Part shown: positions 59,361-64,000 of the stretch, piece by piece | Position numbering within the stretch: position 1 is the stretch's first letter | Layout of the letters: each line of letters begins with the position of its first letter | Assembly (NCBI RefSeq): GCF_042649685.1 | Contig: NZ_JBHRZT010000052.1 | Span: forward strand, 434,001 to 498,000 | Length of the DNA: 64,000 bases | From: Bacillus_BA songklensis | GTDB lineage: Bacteria > Bacillota > Bacilli > Bacillales > Bacillaceae_H | Direction of reading: 5' to 3' | The notes under the pieces: generated by a model | Database searches by the model: none | What the model was told of the DNA's origin: nothing | Seen by the model: only the letters and a program-made list of their open reading frames with translations | Made by a program: the position numbers and the translations under genes

Positions 59361-60353
59361 ATGAGAGAACGATTTAAAGCATTAATCGTAGATAAAACCG
59401 AAAGTGAATTTTTGGTTGACATCAAGAATATTTCTTTAAATGATTTACCTCATGGCGAGGTTTTAATTAAAGTTTCTTATTCTAGTATTAACTACAAAGA
59501 TGGTTTAGCAAGTATTCCTAATGGTAAAATTGTAAAATCTTATCCCTTTATACCTGGAATTGATTTAGCGGGAGTGGTGGTTTCTTCTCAAGATCCTCGC
59601 TTCCATGAAGGTGATGAAGTAATTGCAACAAGTTATGAAATAGGTGTTTCTCATTATGGCGGTTATAGTGAATATGCTCGAATTCCTGCAGATTGGATTG
59701 TTCCTTTACCAGAAAATTTAACATTAAAAGAAGCTATGGCATTAGGAACAGCAGGATTTACAGCAGCATTATCAATTCAGAGATTGGAAGATAATGGATT
59801 ATCACCCGATAAAGGTAAGGTTCTTGTAACAGGGGCTACTGGAGGAGTAGGAAGTTTAGCTGTTTCTATGCTATCAAAACGAGGGTATCATGTTGTCGCA
59901 AGCACTGGAAAAGCATCGGAGCACGATTATTTACACAAGCTCGGTGCAAAAGACATCATCTCCAGGGAAGATGTTTATAGTGGAAAAATTAGACCATTAG
60001 ATAAACAACAATGGGCAGGTGCGATTGATCCCGTTGGAGGAGATACGCTTGCTTCCATTTTAAGTAAAATAGATTATAATGGGTCTGTTGCCGTGAGTGG
60101 ATTAACCGGTGGAACAGACGTACCGACCACGGTGTTTCCATTTATTCTTCGTGGTATCAATTTACTTGGCATTGATTCTGTTTATTGCCCGATGGAACTA
60201 CGAAAAGAGCTTTGGAATCGCATGGCAACAGACCTAAAACCGGGTAACATTTTAGATTCTATTCAAAAAGAAATTACACTTGAAGAATTACCTGAAAACT
60301 TACCTGCTATCTTAAAAGGGCAAGCACGCGGTAGAATAATTGTACACATTTGA
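59361..60353 (+). CDS. YhdH/YhfP family NADPH oxidoreductase (acryloyl-CoA reductase-like)
   Basis: A 330-residue zinc-less medium-chain reductase closely matching the B. subtilis YhfP pattern: NYKDGLASIPNGKIVKSYPF, LVTGATGGVGSLAVSMLSKRG, DPVGGDTLASILSKI and GIDSVYCPMELRKELW. Family members such as AcuI reduce acryloyl-CoA to propionyl-CoA, which would fit a cluster making enoyl-CoA. Start ATG 59361 follows GAGGGGC; the upstream frame from 59289 has no site. The gene is visibly more AT-rich than its neighbours, which may indicate separate origin. Confidence 0.9.
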   Translation: MRERFKALIVDKTESEFLVDIKNISLNDLPHGEVLIKVSYSSINYKDGLASIPNGKIVKSYPFIPGIDLAGVVVSSQDPRFHEGDEVIATSYEIGVSHYGGYSEYARIPADWIVPLPENLTLKEAMALGTAGFTAALSIQRLEDNGLSPDKGKVLVTGATGGVGSLAVSMLSKRGYHVVASTGKASEHDYLHKLGAKDIISREDVYSGKIRPLDKQQWAGAIDPVGGDTLASILSKIDYNGSVAVSGLTGGTDVPTTVFPFILRGINLLGIDSVYCPMELRKELWNRMATDLKPGNILDSIQKEITLEELPENLPAILKGQARGRIIVHI

Positions 60354-60363
60354 ATGAAAAATA

Positions 60364-60402
60364 CAACTAAAGGCTGCTAATGGTTTTGCAGCCTTTGCCT
60401 TT
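60364..60402 (+). terminator. Intrinsic terminator
   Basis: AAAGGCTGC pairs with GCAGCCTTT, followed by GCCTTTTAT, ten bases after the YhfP-like gene. Confidence 0.8.
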
Positions 60403-60611
60403 TATAAGCACTTCCGATGCACCAATCTTCCCCGAAGTTGATAAAAATAAGGGGCAACCGCCTCCAAATACTTCATATCATCCTACTATTTTCCTATCCC
60501 CTAATATTTGCATCAGAACCGAAGAGGAGCATCACCAAGGAAAGTAGAATTATATTATTACTGCCATTATTTCAATCTATGAGGGCCGACAGGAAGGTGG
60601 AGAACAAATTA

Positions 60612-61319
60612 GTGAAAATAATCATTGCTAACGGCAATAAAGAAGAACGTCAACAGCTTCTTCAAGTAATAAGAGAAGAAACGAAAATATGCGATGTCGA
60701 GGAAACAGAAGCAGGAATAGACACGATTAAACTTGTGAAAGCATTTCAGCCCGATCTGCTGATTATCGATGGGCAATTACCAGATGTGTGCGGGTTGGAA
60801 ACAGTTGAATTGATTCGGTCATTTGACAGAAAATTGAAGGTGATCATAACAAGCAGTGAGCTGGAGCACGCTGTTGCTGCGTTTCGGTTGAAGTCTTTTT
60901 ATTTTCTATTAAAGCCTCTTTGCTGGCAGGAGCTTTCTGCCGTATTGACCAGATTTCAAAAAGAGCAAACGAACAAATGGGTACGTAAGCTGCACATTGA
61001 ATGTAAAGATTCTATTATATATATCAATCCTGCAGATATTCGATATATTGTGAAGAATAAAGAAGATAAAATGGTTTCCATTTATACAGCGGATCACTGT
61101 TATACTTCATCTTACACATTGCAATACTTGGAAGAGAAACTGAATACTTATTTGTTTGTACGTGTCCATAAAAGTTATTTGGTTAATCTGAGATATATAA
61201 CGGAACTAAAAACATTTTACAATGGCACGTACAACCTTTATGTAGAGGGCTGTCAAAACGAGCCGATTCCTGTCAGCCGAAATTATGTAAAGCGCTTACG
61301 TCATTGTCTGGAAATCTGA
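60612..61319 (+). CDS. LytTR-type response regulator
   Basis: A 235-residue regulator: receiver (IIIANGNKEERQQLLQ; phospho-Asp in DLLIIDGQLPDVCG; Lys in FLLKPLCW) and LytTR DNA-binding domain (DIRYIVKNKEDKMVSIYT; FVRVHKSYLVNL). The acidic pair at the receiver start is changed (ANGNKEE in place of a DD-type pair), so phosphorylation may be weak. Start GTG 60612 follows AAGGTGGAG; the longer frame from 60417 is not supported. It precedes a CstA-type transporter, like BtsR-BtsT and LytT-linked pyruvate systems, but no LytS-type kinase is in the window. Confidence 0.88.
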   Translation: MKIIIANGNKEERQQLLQVIREETKICDVEETEAGIDTIKLVKAFQPDLLIIDGQLPDVCGLETVELIRSFDRKLKVIITSSELEHAVAAFRLKSFYFLLKPLCWQELSAVLTRFQKEQTNKWVRKLHIECKDSIIYINPADIRYIVKNKEDKMVSIYTADHCYTSSYTLQYLEEKLNTYLFVRVHKSYLVNLRYITELKTFYNGTYNLYVEGCQNEPIPVSRNYVKRLRHCLEI

Positions 61320-61371
61320 CATGTTGTCCTAGTAATTAAGCATGTTAGGGTCTAAAATGTTCATCATGGGA

Positions 61372-61398
61372 TTTTGTTAACAAAAAATTCAGAAAATT
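61372..61398 (+). promoter_or_regulatory. Palindrome and CodY-like box before cstA
   Basis: TTTTGTTAACAAAA (61372-61385) is a perfect 14-bp palindrome. AAAATTCAGAAAATT (61384-61398) matches the CodY motif AATTTTCWGAAAATT at 13 of 15. Both lie in the cstA leader. Confidence 0.45.
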
Positions 61399-61441
61399 AA
61401 GTACAATTACCCCTAAGAAACATCATTAAGGGGGAATACAG

Positions 61442-63517
61442 ATGAAAGCGTTGAAATCCATTTTGATTTGGGGAGTGATTTCAGCTCTGGGTGCTGTCTG
61501 TTTTGCCGTACTGGCGTTGAACAGAGGAGAAACCATTAACGCCATTTGGCTGTTGACGGCGGCTGTCTGCGTCTATGCGGTTGCGTATCGTTTTTACAGC
61601 AAATTCATTGCCCAAAAAGTCTTTCAATTAGATGACCAACGTCAAACACCTGCTGAAACTTACAATGACGGAAAAGACTATGTTCCCACAAACAAATGGG
61701 TGTTGTTCGGTCACCATTTCGCCGCTATCGCTGGGGCAGGGCCGCTTGTAGGACCGATTCTAGCAGCTCAGATGGGCTATTTACCGGGGACGATCTGGAT
61801 TGTGGTTGGAGTTGTATTGGCTGGTGCAGTTCAAGATTTCATTATTTTATTCGGATCGATGCGCCGAAAAGGTAAGTCACTTGGAGAAATCATTAAGGAA
61901 GAAATCGGACCTGTTACAGGGCTTATCTCAATGGTTGGCATTTTGGGCATTATGATTATTTTATTAGCCGTTTTGGCACTCGTAGTTGTGAAAGCGCTTG
62001 TAGGAAGTCCTTGGGGAATGTTTACTATCGCAGCAACCATTCCGATTGCTGTATTCATGGGAATTTATATGCGTTATATTCGTCCTGGGCGAGTGGGGGA
62101 AGGATCTGCCATTGGAGTCATCTTATTGCTTCTTTCCATCATGGGCGGACAATATGTGGCAGAAAATCCTGCATTGGCAAGCATGTTTACCTTTAAAGGG
62201 GAAGCGATTGCCATCATGATGATTGTATACGGGTTTATTGCTTCGGTATTACCTGTCTGGCTGCTTTTAGCGCCTCGTGATTACTTAAGTACCTTCTTAA
62301 AAGTTGGAACGATTGTAGGGCTCGCTTTAGGAATCTTAGTCGTTGCACCGAACCTGGAAATGCCGGCTGTAACACAGTTTGTAGACGGAACAGGTCCTGT
62401 ATTTGCAGGAAACTTATTTCCATTCTTATTTATCACCATTGCCTGCGGTTCTGTGTCTGGTTTCCACGCGCTTGTGTCCTCGGGCACAACACCGAAAATG
62501 ATCGAGCGGGAAACGCATGCGCGTCCAATTGGGTACGGAGCAATGCTCACGGAATCATTTGTAGCCGTTATGGCAATGATTGCAGCATGCGTACTTACAC
62601 CGGGTACGTACTTTGCGATCAACAGTCCTCCTGCAATAATCGGCCAAGATGCGGTGCAAGCCGCCCAGGTGATTTCCGGCTGGGGATTTACCGTTTCTCC
62701 TGATGATCTGACGCAGCTCGCAGATCATGTCGGTGAAGAAACCATTTTATCCCGTACAGGAGGGGCACCAACTCTAGCGATTGGGATGGCGTTCATTTTC
62801 GCAAAAGTAATCGGAGGGAAAGCCCTCATGGCTTTCTGGTATCATTTTGCCATTCTGTTTGAAGCGCTGTTTATCTTAACGACCATTGATGCTGGAACAC
62901 GTGTAGGGCGCTTCATGATTCAGGACATCTTGGGCCATGTATACAAGCCGTTAGGAAAAACGGAGTCCCTTTCTGCCAACATGATTGCTACAGCTCTATG
63001 TGTTCTCAGCTGGGGTTACTTCTTGTATCAAGGAGTTATCGATCCGCTTGGAGGCATCAACACATTATGGCCGCTGTTTGGTATCGCCAACCAGATGCTG
63101 GCGGGAATTGCGTTATTGCTTGGTACGACCATTTTGTTCAAAATGGGGAAGAAGGCGTACGTATGGGTTACGCTCGTCCCAACAACTTGGATTTTAATTG
63201 TTACGATGACGGCAGGATGGCAAAAGCTATTTCATGAAAATCCGAAAATTGGCTTTTTAGCCCATGCGAACGTATTTAAAGGAGCATTGGATGAAGGAAA
63301 AGTGCTTGCTCCTGCTGCCAATAAAGAGCAAATGAAGCAAATCATCATGAATGACTATGTTGACGCAGCTCTTTGTGGAATTTTTATGTTAGTGGTAGTG
63401 GCGGTTTTAATATCAGCCACCCGTATTTGGATTAAAGTCATCAAAAATGAAGACGTGAAGCTTCATGAGGCTCCTTATATCCCTCGTAATGAAGGAGAGT
63501 TCAAACATTATGCTTAA
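61442..63517 (+). CDS. cstA: CstA-family carbon starvation / pyruvate transporter
   Basis: A 691-residue membrane protein with about 16 to 18 segments and CstA motifs: FGHHFAAIAGAGPLVGPILAA, GAVQDFIILFGSMRRKGKS, GSVSGFHALVSSGTTPKM, and TTIDAGTRVGRFMIQDI. Characterised members (E. coli CstA, BtsT) import pyruvate or peptides with protons. The LytTR regulator 122 bases upstream and the YbdD partner downstream support a pyruvate role. AAGGGGG precedes ATG 61442. Confidence 0.95.
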   Translation: MKALKSILIWGVISALGAVCFAVLALNRGETINAIWLLTAAVCVYAVAYRFYSKFIAQKVFQLDDQRQTPAETYNDGKDYVPTNKWVLFGHHFAAIAGAGPLVGPILAAQMGYLPGTIWIVVGVVLAGAVQDFIILFGSMRRKGKSLGEIIKEEIGPVTGLISMVGILGIMIILLAVLALVVVKALVGSPWGMFTIAATIPIAVFMGIYMRYIRPGRVGEGSAIGVILLLLSIMGGQYVAENPALASMFTFKGEAIAIMMIVYGFIASVLPVWLLLAPRDYLSTFLKVGTIVGLALGILVVAPNLEMPAVTQFVDGTGPVFAGNLFPFLFITIACGSVSGFHALVSSGTTPKMIERETHARPIGYGAMLTESFVAVMAMIAACVLTPGTYFAINSPPAIIGQDAVQAAQVISGWGFTVSPDDLTQLADHVGEETILSRTGGAPTLAIGMAFIFAKVIGGKALMAFWYHFAILFEALFILTTIDAGTRVGRFMIQDILGHVYKPLGKTESLSANMIATALCVLSWGYFLYQGVIDPLGGINTLWPLFGIANQMLAGIALLLGTTILFKMGKKAYVWVTLVPTTWILIVTMTAGWQKLFHENPKIGFLAHANVFKGALDEGKVLAPAANKEQMKQIIMNDYVDAALCGIFMLVVVAVLISATRIWIKVIKNEDVKLHEAPYIPRNEGEFKHYA

Positions 63518-63713
63518 AACGATTTCCAGTATCATGAAATATCGCAAGCAATTCATCAGTTTGCTTGTTGGTGTACCGAGCTATGAGAAGTACGTAGAGC
63601 ATATGAAATCTCACCATCCGCAAGAACCGATTAAATCGAGGCAAGCATTCTTTTGTGAAGCGCAAGAAGCGCGTTTTAACGCAAAAGGAGGAAAAGTATC
63701 CCGCTGTTGCTAA
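63510..63713 (+). CDS. YbdD/YjiX family protein (CstA partner)
   Basis: A 67-residue protein with basic N-terminus (MLKTISSIMKYRKQFISLLV) and the family core VPSYEKYVEHMKSHHP, then a Cys-Cys end (KGGKVSRCC) as in E. coli YbdD. Such proteins accompany CstA transporters; the role is unknown. Start ATG 63510 follows GAAGGAGAG and lies within the last codons of cstA. The stop codon TAA at 63711 is the first triplet of a palindromic element. Confidence 0.88.
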   Translation: MLKTISSIMKYRKQFISLLVGVPSYEKYVEHMKSHHPQEPIKSRQAFFCEAQEARFNAKGGKVSRCC

Positions 63714-63776
63714 TATAAATCCACATAAATAATTTAACATGAGCGTTTTTTGCTCATGTTAAATTATTTACGCATA
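63711..63776 (+). repeat. Palindromic element copy (after ybdD)
   Basis: Flanks TAATATAAATCCACATAAAT and TTATTTACGCATA enclose the stem TAATTTAACATGAGC/GCTCATGTTAAATTA. Flanks agree with the 48544 copy at all but one position while the stem core differs in sequence yet still pairs. Confidence 0.85.
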
Positions 63777-63819
63777 AGCGGCTGACAAGCTCCCTTGCGG
63801 GCTCTTGCCAGCCGCTTAT
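63774..63819. other. Second hairpin overlapping the palindromic element
   Basis: ATAAGCGGCTG and CAGCCGCTTAT pair with an inner CAAG/CTTG. It directly follows the element and has no T-run. Confidence 0.6.
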
Positions 63820-64000
63820 ACGAAGACCTTTGTAAGCTCATTCAAGATAAGAGACAGAAGGAACATGAACATGAAAAAGATCGAAGGCAAGGATTGATGT
63901 TGAAAAATTAAGTAAGATCCATATAGTAAGGGCCGCTTTTCTTCATTTGAGAGGCGGCTTTGCCTATAGTCCTTTTCTATAGTACTCTTCCATGATTTCC
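63820..64000. other. Intergenic end of window
   Basis: No convincing gene. GGCCGC and GCGGC around 63931-63959 could be the terminator of a minus-strand gene beyond the window. Confidence 0.4.

Overview
The window is chromosomal DNA of an endospore-forming member of the Bacillaceae. The evidence is a gerA/K-type germinant receptor operon, AGGAGG-type ribosome binding sites with many TTG and GTG starts, CcpA cre-like boxes, a YhfP orthologue, and an operon related to the B. subtilis MurNAc recycling genes. I see no rRNA, tRNA, prophage or CRISPR array. Species cannot be fixed by eye.

Layout. 1-4.7 kb: formate module (5'-truncated NAD-type formate dehydrogenase, DUF1641 partner, 48-aa zinc-ribbon protein, formate channel, small winged-helix protein). 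5.2-9.1 kb: germinant receptor genes in A-C-B order. 9.4-15.6 kb: 6-phosphogluconolactonase, two secreted low-complexity repeat proteins, small unknown genes, and an alpha-type carbonic anhydrase lipoprotein. 15.9-24.7 kb: a LacI-controlled catabolic cluster with a HisD/HpsN-like dehydrogenase, Fe-alcohol dehydrogenase, GntP permease, CoA-acylating semialdehyde dehydrogenase, SDR and HAD-type dehydrogenase. Five oxidoreductases from five superfamilies act on an unidentified substrate. 24.9-33.2 kb: GalM, a DUF1232 protein, a 3D-domain cell-wall protein, an aldo/keto reductase, glutaminyl-tRNA synthetase (unusual in Bacillaceae) with a decayed IS605/IS1341 remnant upstream, and an L,D-transpeptidase. 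33.7-39.2 kb: a sigma-54 (SigL) module in which a Zn-alcohol dehydrogenase lies behind a textbook -24/-12 promoter, facing an operon of Fe-alcohol dehydrogenase, cytoplasmic GAF/PAS kinase and NtrC-type regulator. 39.5-43.6 kb: GNAT-like protein, PTPS/QueD-like enzyme and GGDEF-EAL protein. 43.9-48.5 kb: complete Liv-type ABC transporter. 48.7-52.9 kb: MurNAc locus reshaped by deletions (murQ, a 27-codon murR stub, and one reading frame fusing murP, amiE and the start of nagZ). 53.5-60.4 kb: acyl-CoA ligase, AraC-type response regulator, 3-hydroxyacyl-CoA dehydrogenase, crotonase, CoA transferase and YhfP-type reductase, a short-chain acid activation and oxidation cluster. 60.6-63.7 kb: LytTR response regulator, CstA-type transporter and its YbdD partner.

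Signals not explained by genes. Three copies of a palindromic element (about 27.34, 48.54 and 63.71 kb) share flanks but have covarying stems, and two of them begin exactly on a stop codon. Two paralogous candidate small RNAs (26.54 and 33.47 kb) have identically spaced sigma-F/sigma-B-like promoters and C-rich terminator hairpins. Two LacI operators 33 bp apart precede the HisD-like gene. Most assignments rest on motifs and family knowledge; no database search was run.
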